Positions 1 to 10,022 of a stretch of DNA of 64,000 bases are shown here, one piece after another. The position numbers were made by a program, and so were the translations under genes. The first letter of the stretch is position 1, and each line of letters begins with the position of its first letter. The DNA is taken from contig NZ_CP132976.1 in the NCBI RefSeq assembly GCF_030864005.1, positions 4,278,001 through 4,342,000 on the forward strand, written 5' to 3'. The DNA is from Achromobacter seleniivolatilans (lineage in GTDB: Bacteria; Pseudomonadota; Gammaproteobacteria; Burkholderiales; Burkholderiaceae_B). The notes beneath the pieces are model-generated. The model was given only the letters and a program-made list of their open reading frames with translations. It was not told the origin of the DNA and made no database searches.

Positions 1-1850
1 AGCTGGATCTGCATGAAGCTGCTGTTGCTGCCGCCGCGCCCGCCGGCGTAACCCGTCATGCTCTGCACGGCCGGATCGGCCAGCACGACTTTGCGCAAGG
101 CTTCGATCTTGGGCAAGGTGGCCTGGAACGACGTGCCCTGGTCTACCCGAAAGAATCCCAGCAGTTGACCCGTATCCTGCTGCGGGAAAAAGCCCTTGGG
201 CACCACCATATACAGATAGACGTTCAGCCCCACTGCAACGGCCAGCACCAGCATCATCAGCCGGCCATGCAGCAGCGCCCAGCGTAATGACCGGCGGTAA
301 CCATCCAGCATCCACTCGAACGCGCCTTCGGACCAGCGCGCCAGACGCCCCGGAGGCTTGGTTTCCTTGGGCTCGTTACGCAGCAGGCGCGCGCACATCA
401 TCGGCGTCAAGGTCAACGACACGACGAGCGACACCAGAATCGCCGCCGACAAGGTCACGGCAAACTCGCGGAACAGGCGGCCAACCACACCGCCCATCAG
501 CAAAATGGGAATGAAGACCGCCACCAGCGACAGGCTCATCGACAAGACCGTGAAACCCACCTCGCGCGATCCGCGCAACGCGGCGCGCATGGGCGTCATG
601 CCGTTTTCCACGTGGCGCATGATGTTCTCAAGCACCACAATCGCGTCATCCACCACAAATCCCGTCGCCACGATCAGCGCCATCAGCGAAATGGTGTTCA
701 GCGTGAATCCGCACAAATACATGATGCAGAAGGTGCCGATCAGGGACACGGGCACGGCAACGCTGGGAATGATGGCCGCACGCCAGCGCCGCAAGAACAG
801 CAGCACAACCAGAACCACCAGACCCACGGCGATGATCAGCGTCAGTTCGGCCTCGTGCAACGACGCCCGGATGCTGGGCGTGCGGTCTTGCGCGACCGTC
901 ATGTTCACATCCGCCGGCATCAATGCCTGCAAGACGGGCAGTTGCGCGCGCACGGCATCGACAGCTTCGATGATATTGGCGTCTGCCTGACGCCGGACAA
1001 TCATCAGAATGGCATTGCGGTTGTTGAAGAAGCCGGTCTGATACAGATCTTCGACCGAGTCCTCAACCTTGGCCACGTCCGAGACCCGAACCGGCGCGCC
1101 ATCGCGCCAGGCCACGATCAGCGGCCGGTATTGTTCGGCCCGGCTGAGCTGGTCGCTGACCATGATCTGCCAGTGATAGCGGTCATTTTCCAGCACGCCC
1201 TTGGGCCGGTTGGCATTGGCGTTGGCCAGCGTTGCGCGCAGTTCATCCAGCGACACCCCGCGGTTGGCAAGCGCGCCCGGCAGCACCGTGACGCGCACTG
1301 CGGGCAGCGAGCTGCCGCCCACCGTGACTTCTCCCACGCCATCAACCTGCGCCAGCTTTTGCGCCACGATGGTCGAGGCAATGTCGTACAGCTGGCCTTG
1401 GCTGAGCGTATCGGACGTCAGCGCCAAGGTCATGATGGGCGCGTCGGATGGATTGGACTTGTGATACGTGGGGTTGCTGCGCAAGCCGGTGGGCAACAAC
1501 GACCGTGCGGCGTTGATCGCGGCCTGTACATCGCGGGCCGCGCCATTGATGTCGCGGGACAGATCGAATTGCAGCGTGATGCGGGTAGAACCCTGCGAGC
1601 TGCTGGACGTCATTTCCGTCACGCCTGCGATGCTGCCCAATGACCGCTCAAGCGGCGTGGCCACGCTGGACGCCATGGTCTCGGGGCTGGCGCCCGGCAG
1701 GCTTGCAGATACGGATATGGTCGGAATATCCACCTGCGGCAAGGGCGCCACGGGCAACAGGAAAAATGACAGCAGGCCCGCCAGCACAACCGCCAGGCTC
1801 AGCAGCGTCGTCGCCACCGGCCGGGCGATGAAGGGCGCCGACAAAATCAT
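1..1850 (-). CDS. mdtC: RND efflux permease, MdtC/MuxC type (3' part missing)
   Basis: Inner-membrane proton-driven drug efflux permease, the second of two in a tripartite pump. The start codon at 1850 overlaps the stop of the upstream permease (ATGA), so the two are translationally coupled. The product begins [16 protein letters not shown], the usual RND first transmembrane segment, followed by a periplasmic [11 protein letters not shown] stretch. About 616 codons are present and the frame is open to the window edge; a full protein would have about 1030 residues. MdtB and MdtC form a hetero-trimer in E. coli. Assignment to the family is firm; MdtC versus MuxC naming is by position. Confidence 0.9.
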   Translation of the reverse strand, partial: MILSAPFIARPVATTLLSLAVVLAGLLSFFLLPVAPLPQVDIPTISVSASLPGASPETMASSVATPLERSLGSIAGVTEMTSSSSQGSTRITLQFDLSRDINGAARDVQAAINAARSLLPTGLRSNPTYHKSNPSDAPIMTLALTSDTLSQGQLYDIASTIVAQKLAQVDGVGEVTVGGSSLPAVRVTVLPGALANRGVSLDELRATLANANANRPKGVLENDRYHWQIMVSDQLSRAEQYRPLIVAWRDGAPVRVSDVAKVEDSVEDLYQTGFFNNRNAILMIVRRQADANIIEAVDAVRAQLPVLQALMPADVNMTVAQDRTPSIRASLHEAELTLIIAVGLVVLVVLLFLRRWRAAIIPSVAVPVSLIGTFCIMYLCGFTLNTISLMALIVATGFVVDDAIVVLENIMRHVENGMTPMRAALRGSREVGFTVLSMSLSLVAVFIPILLMGGVVGRLFREFAVTLSAAILVSLVVSLTLTPMMCARLLRNEPKETKPPGRLARWSEGAFEWMLDGYRRSLRWALLHGRLMMLVLAVAVGLNVYLYMVVPKGFFPQQDTGQLLGFFRVDQGTSFQATLPKIEALRKVVLADPAVQSMTGYAGGRGGSNSSFMQIQ

Positions 1851-4800
1851 GACACGTCCCCGGCAGCCGGCTCGCGCACGCCGCGCCAACGGCGCGACAT
1901 GCGGTCAAACATCAAATAAATCACGGGGGTCGTAAACAGCGTCAACACCTGCGACAGCAGCAAACCGCCCACCATCACCAGACCCAGAGGCTGACGCAAT
2001 TCAGCGCCCGTGCCGGTCGACAGCATCAGCGGCAAGGCGCCGAACAAGGCTGCCAGCGTCGTCATCAGAATGGGACGAAAGCGCAGCAACGCGGCCTCGT
2101 GGATGGCGGCGCGCGGGCTCAGGCCGCGCTTGCGTTCGGCGTCCAACGCAAAGTCGATCATCATGATCGCGTTCTTCTTCACGATGCCGATCAGCAAAAT
2201 AATGCCGATGATGCCGATCATGTCCAGCTCTGTGCCGCTGATCAGCAAGGCCAGCAAGGCCCCCACGCCCGCCGACGGCAGCGTGGAAAGAATGGTGATG
2301 GGATGGATATAGCTTTCGTACAGAATGCCCAGCACGATATACATCGTGACAATGGCCGCCAGAATCAGCCACAAGGTGCTGGTCAGCGAATTCTGGAATG
2401 CCAGCGCCGCCCCCTGGAAGCGCGTTTCCACGCTGGCAGGCAAATTGATGTCGGCCTCCGCCGCCGTGATCGCCTCGACAGCACTGGACAATGACGCGCC
2501 CGGCGCCAGATTGAACGACACCGTGACCATGGGGAACTGGTCCAGGCGGTTCACGGCCAGCACCGTTCTGCCTTCCGTAATGTGCGCCACCGACGACAAG
2601 GGCACCTGAGCTCCCGCCGACGTCGGCACATGAATCTGCCCGAGCGACGCCGGATTCATTTGGAACTGCGGCTGCACCTCCAGCACCACACGGTACTGGT
2701 TGGACTGCGTGAAGATCGTGGAAATCAGCCGTTGGCCAAATGCGTCGTACAAGGCTTCGTCGATCACCGCAGCGGTAATGCCCAGGCGCGATGCCGCATC
2801 GCGGTCAATCTCGACCCAGGTCTGCAAACCGTCGTCCTGCAAATCATCGGTCACGTCTTTCAGACCCGGCACCTGCCGCAAGCGGTCCACCAGCTTGGGC
2901 GTCCATTCGCTGAGTACTTTCAGATCAGGATTGGACAGCGTCATCTGATACTGGGTGCGGCTGACCCGGTCTTCGATGGTCAGGTCCTGCACAGGCTGCA
3001 TGTAGACGGTCAGCCCATCCTGCTTGCTCAAGGTGTCTTGCAGACGCGCCATCACCGTGCGCAGATCGCCGTTGCGTTCGGCCTGAGGCTTCAGCGCAAT
3101 CTGCATGCGCCCTGCGCTTAACGTGGCATTGCTGCCGTCCACGCCAATGAACGATGACACGGACTGCACATCAGGGTCTTCCAGCACCAAGCGCGCCGCG
3201 GCCTGCTGGCGCTCGGCCATGGCCGGGAAGGAAATGGATTGCGGCGCTTGCGTAATGGCCTGGATCAGCCCGGTGTCTTGCTGCGGGAAGAAGCCCTTGG
3301 GAATCACCATGTACAGCACGACGGTCAGCGCAAATGTACCCAGCGCCACCATCAACGTCAGCGGCTGATGCCGCAGCACCACTTGCAGCATCCGGTCGTA
3401 AGCCGCGATGACCCGGTCAATGAAGGCGCCGGTAGTTTGATGGAAACGGCCGTGCTTCTGCTCGGACTCGGCACGCAGCAAGCGCGCGCACATCATCGGC
3501 GTCAAGGTCAGCGACACCACCAGCGAGATCAGGATGGACACGGCAAGCGTGATCGCAAATTCGCGGAACAGCCGCCCCACGACTTCCGTCATGAAGAGCA
3601 ACGGGATCAGCACGGCAATCAGCGAAAAGGTCAGCGAGATCAGCGTGAAGCCAATCTGCGATGCGCCCTTTAACGCCGCCTGCATGGGCGATTCGCCCTC
3701 TTCGATATGGCGGGCAATGTTCTCGATCATGACGATGGCGTCATCCACCACAAAACCCGTGGCGATGGTCAGCGCCATCAAGGTCAGGTTGTTGATCGAA
3801 AAACCGGCCAGATACATGATGCCGAACGTGCCAACCAAAGACAGCGGCACCACCACGCTGGGAATCAGCGTGGCCGTCAGGCTGCGCAGGAAGACAAAGG
3901 TCACCATCACCACCAGCGCTACCGCCAGCAGCATTTCAAACTGCACATCGGCTACCGAGTCGCGGATGGTCTGCGTGCGGTCGGACACCACGGTCACATC
4001 CAGCGTCGCGGGCAAAGAGGCCCGTAACTGCGGCAGCAGCTTTTGAATCCGGTTCACCACGTCGATCACGTTGGCGCCGGGCTGACGCTGAATGTTCAGC
4101 AGAATGGCCGGTTTATCGCCCGCCCAGGCGGCTTGGCGCGTGTCCTCGGCGCCTTCCACCGCGCGCGCCACGTCCTTCAGACGCAGCGGCGCATTGTTCT
4201 TGTACGCAATGATCAGGTCGTTGTAGTCGGTAGGCGTCTTCAACTGATCATTGGCATTGATCGTGGTGGACCGTTGCGGTCCGTCCAGATTGCCCTTGGG
4301 CTGATTGACGTTGGCGCCCACCACCGCTGCGCGCAGATCCGACAGGGCCAGGCCGTTGGCCGCCAGCGCCTGCGGATTGACCTGCACCCGCACCGCCGGC
4401 CGCTGGCCGCCCGCCACGCTGACCAGGCCCACGCCGGGAATCTGCGACAGCTTTTGCGCAATTCGCGTGTCGACCAGATCTCGCACCTGCGGCAGCGGCA
4501 TGGTGGGCGACGTAATGGCCAGCGTCACCACCGCCGCATCCGCCGGGTTGACCTTGTTGTAGGTCGGCGGCACCGGCAGATCGTTGGGCAGCAGGTTCGA
4601 CGCGGCATTGATCGCCGCCTGCACCTGCTGCTCGGCCACATCCAGCGGCAGCGTCAGGTTGAACTGCATGGTGATGACCGATGCGCCACCCGAACTGGTG
4701 GACGACATCTGGTTCAAGCCCGGCATCTGCCCAAACTGCCGTTCCAGCGGAGACGTGACCAAAGAGGTCATCACATCCGGACTGGCGCCGGGGTATAGCG

Positions 4801-4945
4801 TCACGACCTGGATCGTCGGGTAGTCCACTTCGGGCAGCGCCGAAACAGGCAACAGGCGATAGGCAATGAACCCGGCAATCAGGATCGCCACCATCGCCAA
4901 GGTGGTGGCGACGGGGCGCAGGATGAACAGACGCGACGGACTCAC
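1847..4945 (-). CDS. mdtB: RND efflux permease, MdtB/MuxB type
   Basis: Full-length (1032 aa) RND permease of the HAE1 class. It moves drugs or bile-salt-like compounds out of the inner membrane and periplasm using the proton gradient. It starts [16 protein letters not shown] from a GTG codon, has the [19 protein letters not shown] porter-domain signature, and carries the paired acidic residues of the proton relay in transmembrane helix 4 ([14 protein letters not shown], near residue 405). It lies 12 nt after the adaptor gene and overlaps the second permease. A TolC-family exit duct is not adjacent; one is encoded at 46967-48298 but pairing with it is only a guess. Confidence 0.93.
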   Translation of the reverse strand: MSPSRLFILRPVATTLAMVAILIAGFIAYRLLPVSALPEVDYPTIQVVTLYPGASPDVMTSLVTSPLERQFGQMPGLNQMSSTSSGGASVITMQFNLTLPLDVAEQQVQAAINAASNLLPNDLPVPPTYNKVNPADAAVVTLAITSPTMPLPQVRDLVDTRIAQKLSQIPGVGLVSVAGGQRPAVRVQVNPQALAANGLALSDLRAAVVGANVNQPKGNLDGPQRSTTINANDQLKTPTDYNDLIIAYKNNAPLRLKDVARAVEGAEDTRQAAWAGDKPAILLNIQRQPGANVIDVVNRIQKLLPQLRASLPATLDVTVVSDRTQTIRDSVADVQFEMLLAVALVVMVTFVFLRSLTATLIPSVVVPLSLVGTFGIMYLAGFSINNLTLMALTIATGFVVDDAIVMIENIARHIEEGESPMQAALKGASQIGFTLISLTFSLIAVLIPLLFMTEVVGRLFREFAITLAVSILISLVVSLTLTPMMCARLLRAESEQKHGRFHQTTGAFIDRVIAAYDRMLQVVLRHQPLTLMVALGTFALTVVLYMVIPKGFFPQQDTGLIQAITQAPQSISFPAMAERQQAAARLVLEDPDVQSVSSFIGVDGSNATLSAGRMQIALKPQAERNGDLRTVMARLQDTLSKQDGLTVYMQPVQDLTIEDRVSRTQYQMTLSNPDLKVLSEWTPKLVDRLRQVPGLKDVTDDLQDDGLQTWVEIDRDAASRLGITAAVIDEALYDAFGQRLISTIFTQSNQYRVVLEVQPQFQMNPASLGQIHVPTSAGAQVPLSSVAHITEGRTVLAVNRLDQFPMVTVSFNLAPGASLSSAVEAITAAEADINLPASVETRFQGAALAFQNSLTSTLWLILAAIVTMYIVLGILYESYIHPITILSTLPSAGVGALLALLISGTELDMIGIIGIILLIGIVKKNAIMMIDFALDAERKRGLSPRAAIHEAALLRFRPILMTTLAALFGALPLMLSTGTGAELRQPLGLVMVGGLLLSQVLTLFTTPVIYLMFDRMSRRWRGVREPAAGDVS

Positions 4946-4957
4946 GGCGTTCTCGGT

Positions 4958-6235
4958 CTATTTGGATGCGGGTGTGGTGCCGGCCGGGGCGCCCGCCCCT
5001 AGCGTCTTGCCGCTGGCTGCGGGAATCACATCCGCGCCGCCCACCACTTCCACCTTGGCGCCTGCGCGCAAACGGTCGGTGCCTTCCGTGACGACCTTGT
5101 CGCCGGGTTTCAGCCCGTCGTTCACGGCGACCATGCCGTTATTGATGGCGCCCAGCTTCACCGGACGCACCGCGATCGTGTTGTCTTCCTGCACCAGGAA
5201 GACAAAGGCGCCCGCCGAACCCTGCTGAATCGCCGCGGTGGGAATCGCCGTGACATCCTTGCGCGTCAGCACATGCAGACGCACGTTGACGAACTGATTC
5301 GGAAACAGCGCGTCGTCCGCATTGTCGAACTTGGCCTTTAACTTCAGAGTGCCCGTCGTGACGTCGATCTGGTTGTCCAGCGTTTCCAGCACGCCCGATG
5401 CAATGCGGCGCGTGTCGGCGCGGTCATAAGCGTCCACGGTCAGCGTCTTGCCAGCAGCGATCTCGCCGCGCACTTCCGGCAACTGCGTCTCGGGCAGCGT
5501 GAACACGACGGCAATCGGCTGCGTCTGGGTAATCACCACCAAACCATTGGTGTCCGAGCTGGACACGAGGTTGCCGCGGTCAACCTGCCGCAAGCCCAGC
5601 CGGCCGCTGATCGGCGCGGTAATGCGGGCGTAGTCCAGTTGCAGCTTGGCGTTGTCGACGTTGGCTTGATCGCTTTTAACGGTGCCTTCATATTGGCGCA
5701 CCAGCGCGGCCTGCGTGTCGACCTGCTGCTTGGCGATGGAGTCCTGCTTGAACAAGGCCTGATAGCGCTGCAAGTCGCGGCGCGCATTTTCCAGTTGCGC
5801 CAGATTTTGCATCTGCGTGCCGCGCGCCTGATCAAGCGCCACCTGGAACGCCCGCGGGTCCACTTGCGCCAACAAATCGCCAGCCTTGACTTGCTGGCCT
5901 TCCTGAAAAGCCACCTCCACCAATTCGCCGCTGACCCGGCTGCGGACCGTAACCGTGTTGTAGGCGGTGACCGTGCCCAGCGACTTCAGATAGATGTCGA
6001 TGTCTTGCTGAACGGCCGTAGCCACTCGCACCGGCACAGCCAGATTGGCCATCGCAGCCATAGGCGGCCGCCCGCCCCCCGGCCGTCCGCCAGGGGCACC
6101 CGCGCCGCCTTGCTTGGCAGAGGGCCGCAACACCAGCCAGGCAGCGCCCGCCACAATAATCAACAGCACCGCCAGACCGGCAACGCGGCGGCGGGTCCAA
6201 CGGGAGGGCGGGGAAACAGGACGGCTATCGGGCAT
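4958..6235 (-). CDS. mdtA: RND pump periplasmic adaptor, MdtA/MuxA type
   Basis: Membrane fusion protein (425 aa) that links the RND permeases to an outer-membrane channel. An N-terminal hydrophobic segment (about residues 15-35, AGLAVLLIIVAGAAWLVLR) acts as signal anchor, followed by a Gly/Pro-rich linker. A split biotinyl-lipoyl domain (SRVSGELVEVAFQEGQQVKAG) flanks an alpha-helical hairpin rich in Gln and Ala, then beta-barrel and membrane-proximal domains follow. It is the first gene of the mdtABC operon; ATG start at 6235. No dedicated regulator is adjacent, unlike baeSR in E. coli. Confidence 0.93.
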   Translation of the reverse strand: MPDSRPVSPPSRWTRRRVAGLAVLLIIVAGAAWLVLRPSAKQGGAGAPGGRPGGGRPPMAAMANLAVPVRVATAVQQDIDIYLKSLGTVTAYNTVTVRSRVSGELVEVAFQEGQQVKAGDLLAQVDPRAFQVALDQARGTQMQNLAQLENARRDLQRYQALFKQDSIAKQQVDTQAALVRQYEGTVKSDQANVDNAKLQLDYARITAPISGRLGLRQVDRGNLVSSSDTNGLVVITQTQPIAVVFTLPETQLPEVRGEIAAGKTLTVDAYDRADTRRIASGVLETLDNQIDVTTGTLKLKAKFDNADDALFPNQFVNVRLHVLTRKDVTAIPTAAIQQGSAGAFVFLVQEDNTIAVRPVKLGAINNGMVAVNDGLKPGDKVVTEGTDRLRAGAKVEVVGGADVIPAASGKTLGAGAPAGTTPASK

Positions 6236-6588
6236 GGAAACGGTTCCGGCACAGACGGAGGAAAGCGGTATTGTCTACTAGACGGTCCCCGTTTCGGGCT
6301 TGATGACCAAAAGTTGAAACTGCCAGCAACAAGAATCGGGCTCGCGGGACATTTCAGCCAGCAAGCGCCCAGAAAAATACCCTCGGGACCCGTAGGGTCA
6401 GCCTAGCGCAAAAAAATCGAAACAAAAATGCAAAGATTCAGCGCCCGTGACCCATCGGACGAAGGCAGCGATATGGCCGAAGTTGGGTTGTGCCGGAAGG
6501 TGCAGCAGTGCTGCGCCGCCTCAAAGGCACCGAGTTGTTGCCCCCCGCACCCGCATGAGTTGCGCGGAGCAACCGATTGTCTGTGCGG
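6236..6588. other. 353-bp intergenic region between mdtA and zapD
   Basis: This stretch must hold the mdtABC promoter, because mdtA is the first gene of its operon. A perfect 11-bp palindrome, GTCTACTAGAC (6273-6283), lies about 40 bp upstream of the mdtA start and may be an operator. A run of A on the plus strand (6410-6430) gives T-runs on the minus strand downstream of zapD, but I see no convincing stem in front of it. A short Cys-rich open frame on the plus strand (6428-6661) runs into zapD antisense and looks spurious. Confidence 0.5.
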
Positions 6589-7359
6589 CTACGAGCTACA
6601 GAGCGTCATCTGGAAGGGCACGTCGCGAGCCACCTGCTGGGGCTTGAACTCGCCGTCCTGAGTGGAAAAACGTATCCAGATCATGTACTTATTGGCGCTG
6701 ATTTCGGGGAAGGCCCCTTGCGCCGGGTCCACCCAGACCCGCAGCAACTGGAATTGCTTGCCACCCATCATCTGCTGATATGCGCCCTGCTCGGCCACGA
6801 TATCCGCCTTGCGGCCGGATTCTCGCAGCAAGCGCAAAGCCAGGGTCAGGCCGTCGTACAGGGGAATGAAGGGCGACACCCAGGCCTGCAGATCCGCACA
6901 GCGGGAGGCCTCGGATTTGTTCTGCCAGGCGAAATACGAAGGCATGTCCACCTGAGTGGCGCTACCCGGCATGGACAGGCGGCCACGAAGACTGGTCAGC
7001 CATTCGTTTTCGCGCAGGGATTGTCCGGTTTTGCCAGGTGCCGCCAGCGTGCTGGCTACTTTTTCCAGTTCGCGCAGCATGGCTTCGAGCGCATCCTGAG
7101 CAACGCCGGGATGGTCGCGCAGACCCACCAGCGCCATACGCTGACGCTCAAGGTCTTGCAATACGGCGCCTTTGACGTCGGTGCGATCGCAAGCTTCGAG
7201 CAGATCAAAGAGAGAAGTGACCGCCACCTGATGCAGGCGTGAATCTCCCTCGCGAGCAAAGAAGAACAACCTGTCGAACAGGTATTCCAATCGCAGATAA
7301 GCGCGGATGCGCTCATTGAAGGGGTATTCGTAAACAATCACGCTTTTCGACAGGCCCAT
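6589..7359 (-). CDS. zapD: Cell division protein ZapD (DUF1342)
   Basis: Cytoplasmic FtsZ-associated protein that cross-links FtsZ protofilaments and stabilises the Z ring. The product (256 aa from the ATG at 7359) begins MGLSKSVIVYEYPFNERIR and continues YLRLEYLFDRLFFF, the hallmark N-terminus of the family. The reading frame stays open upstream to a TTG at 7404, but the family starts at or near the ATG chosen here. It follows coaE with a 54-nt gap in the common pilD-coaE-zapD order. The small zinc protein YacG, often next in this cluster, was looked for on this strand and not found. Confidence 0.92.
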   Translation of the reverse strand: MGLSKSVIVYEYPFNERIRAYLRLEYLFDRLFFFAREGDSRLHQVAVTSLFDLLEACDRTDVKGAVLQDLERQRMALVGLRDHPGVAQDALEAMLRELEKVASTLAAPGKTGQSLRENEWLTSLRGRLSMPGSATQVDMPSYFAWQNKSEASRCADLQAWVSPFIPLYDGLTLALRLLRESGRKADIVAEQGAYQQMMGGKQFQLLRVWVDPAQGAFPEISANKYMIWIRFSTQDGEFKPQQVARDVPFQMTLCSS

Positions 7360-7413
7360 CAAAGGTCGGCCCACAGGCCGAGATGATTCTAAAGGGCCGG
7401 CCAAGCTTGCGGC

Positions 7414-8031
7414 TTACCGGCACGTAGTGGTCGCCAGCGTCAGCCAGCGGTCATGCAGTGTTTTTGCCTGCGCACGCAATTGTTCGGGCGTTGTTGATCC
7501 GTCATTCGTGATGACGTCGTCAGCAACCTCCAACCGGCTTGCCCGCGCAGCCTGTGCCGCCATAATACGCCGGATGGCTGGCTCCGTCAGCCCGCTGCGT
7601 GACTGCACACGAGCCACCTGCGTATCGGGGTCGCAATCCACTACGCAAATGCGATCCACGCGCGAGCGCCACTTGGGCAAGGACTCCACCAGCAGCGGCA
7701 CCACGAACACCAGATACCGTCCAGTTGCAGCGGCCGCCTGCCGCCCGGTTTCCTGGGTGATGACGGGATGCAGCACGGCTTCCAGCCGCAGGCGCACCTG
7801 CGGATCGGCAAAAGCGCGTTCGCGCATCCACTCACGATTCAGCGCGCCATCGGGTGCGAGCGCCTGCGGGCCGAACTCGCGTTCAATCGCGGGCATGGCA
7901 GCGCCGTGCGCGGCCGTAAGAGTACGCGCGATCTCGTCAGTGTCGACCAGCGTCGCGCCCCACTCGCCCAACATGTCCGCCACTCTGGACTTGCCCGAAC
8001 CGATACCGCCTGTCAGACCGATCTTGAACAT
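7414..8031 (-). CDS. coaE: Dephospho-CoA kinase
   Basis: Catalyses the last step of coenzyme A synthesis, ATP-dependent 3'-phosphorylation of dephospho-CoA. The 205-aa product starts MFKIGLTGGIGSGKS, which contains the P-loop (GGIGSGKS, residues 8-15), followed by the DTDEIAR substrate-binding element and the LID region with VQSRSGLTEPAIRRIMAAQ. The frame stays open far upstream of 8031, but that part is antisense-like low-complexity sequence without homology to CoaE; the ATG at 8031 is preceded by a purine-rich GAGGAAAGGCGGA stretch. It is 35 nt downstream of pilD. Confidence 0.95.
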   Translation of the reverse strand: MFKIGLTGGIGSGKSRVADMLGEWGATLVDTDEIARTLTAAHGAAMPAIEREFGPQALAPDGALNREWMRERAFADPQVRLRLEAVLHPVITQETGRQAAAATGRYLVFVVPLLVESLPKWRSRVDRICVVDCDPDTQVARVQSRSGLTEPAIRRIMAAQAARASRLEVADDVITNDGSTTPEQLRAQAKTLHDRWLTLATTTCR

Positions 8032-8066
8032 TCCGCCTTTCCTCTTGCCTGTCGCTTCCATGCTGC

Positions 8067-8924
8067 CTAGCGCATGAAATGCCATAAACCCTGTTCGCCG
8101 CCCAACAACAGCATCACGATACCGGCAAGCGCCAGGTAGGGGCCGAAGGGCAGCGGTTGCCCGCGGCTGGCGCGTCCGCTCAATGTCAGGCCCCCGCCAA
8201 TCAGCACGCCCACCAGCGACGCGGCAAGCAGCAACATGGGCAAGGACTCCACGCCAAACCACGCGCCCAGGGCGGCCAGCAGTTTGAAATCGCCATAACC
8301 CATGCCTTCGCGCCCGGTGATCAGACGGAACACATGAAAGATAACCCACAGGAAAACATAGCCGGCCACTGCGCCCGCCACCGCCAGTTGCAAGGTCGTG
8401 AACGCAGCAAACAAGTTGACCAGCAGGCCCGCCCACACCAGCGGCTGCGTCAGCACGTCAGGCAGCAGCGTCGATTCAAAATCAATCCACGCCAGCGCGA
8501 CCAGCATGGCTGCCAGGCCCATGGCGAACAGCGCAATGGGGGTCGCTCCGTAGCGCCAGGCACAGGCGGCGAATAACACGCAAGTCAGCAGCTCAATCGC
8601 GGGGTACCGCCAACTGATTGCGCCGCTACAAGCCGCGCAACGGCCGCGCAACAGCAGCCAACCCAGCAGCGGGAGCTTGCGCCAACTGGCCACAGGCGTA
8701 CTGCAAGAGGGGCAATGGGGCGCTGGCCGCAACAGGCCATAGCCGCTGGACGGACGCGCCTTGCCCACCGCATCCAGGCATTGGGCCTGCCATTCGCGCT
8801 CCATCATGCGAGGCAGGCGATAGGTCAGTACCGTTAGCCAATTGCCAATGAACAAACCCAATAGCGCCGCCAGAGCGATAAAAACGCCCAATGGAATATC
8901 AAAGACCTGCCGCACGCTGGTCAT
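8067..8924 (-). CDS. pilD: Prepilin peptidase / N-methyltransferase PilD
   Basis: Inner-membrane aspartic protease that cleaves the leader of type IV prepilins and type II pseudopilins and methylates the new N-terminus. The 285-aa product has the N-terminal cytoplasmic zinc motif (CPSC near residue 75 and CAAC about 20 residues later) and the GxGD protease motif (GREGMGYGDFKLL near residue 205), with several hydrophobic helices. pilB and pilC, usually upstream, are absent: the next gene upstream is a divergent lipoprotein, so the peptidase probably serves secretion or pilus genes elsewhere. Confidence 0.94.
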   Translation of the reverse strand: MTSVRQVFDIPLGVFIALAALLGLFIGNWLTVLTYRLPRMMEREWQAQCLDAVGKARPSSGYGLLRPAPHCPSCSTPVASWRKLPLLGWLLLRGRCAACSGAISWRYPAIELLTCVLFAACAWRYGATPIALFAMGLAAMLVALAWIDFESTLLPDVLTQPLVWAGLLVNLFAAFTTLQLAVAGAVAGYVFLWVIFHVFRLITGREGMGYGDFKLLAALGAWFGVESLPMLLLAASLVGVLIGGGLTLSGRASRGQPLPFGPYLALAGIVMLLLGGEQGLWHFMR

Positions 8925-9117
8925 AAACCGGTTTGACGCGCAAAAATGCCCGCGTCCCCCATCTGGCTGATGGCAAAAAGGCGGACTTCGCGGCCATGGC
9001 CGTGTCGTAAATTGTGCATAAAGTGCTGGCTTCGCCCTAGAGCGGCTAAGGTTACGTATCGAATCTTCGCATAAGTGCGTAAAATCGGAGACAGACTCAA
9101 TTCACGGACAAGCTGAC

Positions 9118-9879
9118 ATGACCGCCCGCGTCGATATCGTTACCCGATCCCGCAAAATCAGCGTCATGGGGCTGCTGATAGCCGGTACTGCGCTAGGCGC
9201 TGCAGGCTGCGCCCAACAGAAAACCGAAGGCTATTACGACCTGCCTACCGAAAGCACCGTCACTGACGCCCAATATCAGGGCGCTGGTGCGGGCTACCGC
9301 AGCGTCATTCGAGCACCGTCGCAAGTGCAAATTGCACTGAAGCCCGACGCCCGCAAGCCGCAAAGCCAGAATGCACAGGCAGCCGCAGGTGGGCAAACCA
9401 CCGAAGACGGCCAAGCCGTACCCGAAGGCGCCGACCACTCGGCCGCAGCATCTTCCACGGCGCCGGCTGCTCCGCCAAAGGCCGCGGTGCAAAGCCTGGT
9501 GCCACAGCCGCAAACCTATATGGGCACCTTGCCGTGTTTCTCGCCCGCCATGCAATGCACGGCGCAGCGCGTGACGCTGACCTTGGCACCCAATGGCCGC
9601 TGGCGTGGGCGCACGGCCTATTTGGATAATGATCCCCAAAAAGGCCCCGCTGTCACCGAGCAAGGCTGCTGGGACGCCACCGACGAGCGCCCGCCGCGCG
9701 TCATCCTGATGGACGGCAAGGGCAACGCCCGCGCGGAATTCCTGGTGGCTGCCAACAACGTGCTGCGCGTGCGTTCCATTGCAGGCCAAACGCCCAACCT
9801 GAACTACAACCTGACCCGCCAGCCGGATCTGGACCCGATCGACGAGTTGGCCAAGGCCCAAGCGCCGCAGTGCCCGTGA
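9118..9879 (+). CDS. Predicted lipoprotein with NlpE-like C-terminal region
   Basis: Unknown role. Residues 1-31 form a lipoprotein signal: basic N-region, hydrophobic stretch and lipobox LGAAGC with the lipidated Cys at 31. Residues about 70-125 are Gln/Ala/Pro-rich and low in complexity, probably a flexible linker. From about residue 130 the pattern YMGTLPCFSPAMQC, a TLTLAPNGRW strand and a later GKGNARAEFLVAANNVLRV resembles the N-terminal domain of NlpE, the copper/surface-stress lipoprotein, but the Cys spacing is not the classic CxxC. It stands alone, divergent from pilD and followed by a terminator. The fold assignment is an inference from sequence pattern. Confidence 0.7.
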   Translation: MTARVDIVTRSRKISVMGLLIAGTALGAAGCAQQKTEGYYDLPTESTVTDAQYQGAGAGYRSVIRAPSQVQIALKPDARKPQSQNAQAAAGGQTTEDGQAVPEGADHSAAASSTAPAAPPKAAVQSLVPQPQTYMGTLPCFSPAMQCTAQRVTLTLAPNGRWRGRTAYLDNDPQKGPAVTEQGCWDATDERPPRVILMDGKGNARAEFLVAANNVLRVRSIAGQTPNLNYNLTRQPDLDPIDELAKAQAPQCP

Positions 9880-9969
9880 CACAGGTCCCCCTGGCGGTAG
9901 AGCGGCACAACGCATAAAGGCGTAGCCCGCTGCCAGAGACACCTGCTGATCAGCTCGATACCATGCCCC

Positions 9970-10010
9970 CGGGCCTGACGAACTTTCCGTTCGCCAGGCC
10001 CGATTCTTTT
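9970..10010 (+). terminator. Rho-independent terminator after the lipoprotein gene
   Basis: CGGGCCTG-A-CGAA pairs with TTCG-C-CAGGCCCG (one A/C mismatch) around a 7-nt loop and is followed by ATTCTTTT on the plus strand. It lies 90 bp past the lipoprotein stop and ends just before the 3' end of the convergent LuxR-type gene. Confidence 0.8.
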
Positions 10011-10022
10011 GTGGCGGCAGGC

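Noticed and set aside
6400..6588. Possible yacG downstream of zapD
   Set aside because: The expected CPTC-type zinc motif is absent in all frames of the minus strand here.
6428..6661. Cys-rich small open frame upstream of zapD antisense
   Set aside because: Cys pairs looked like a metal site, but it has no ribosome site, overlaps zapD on the other strand and resembles no family.
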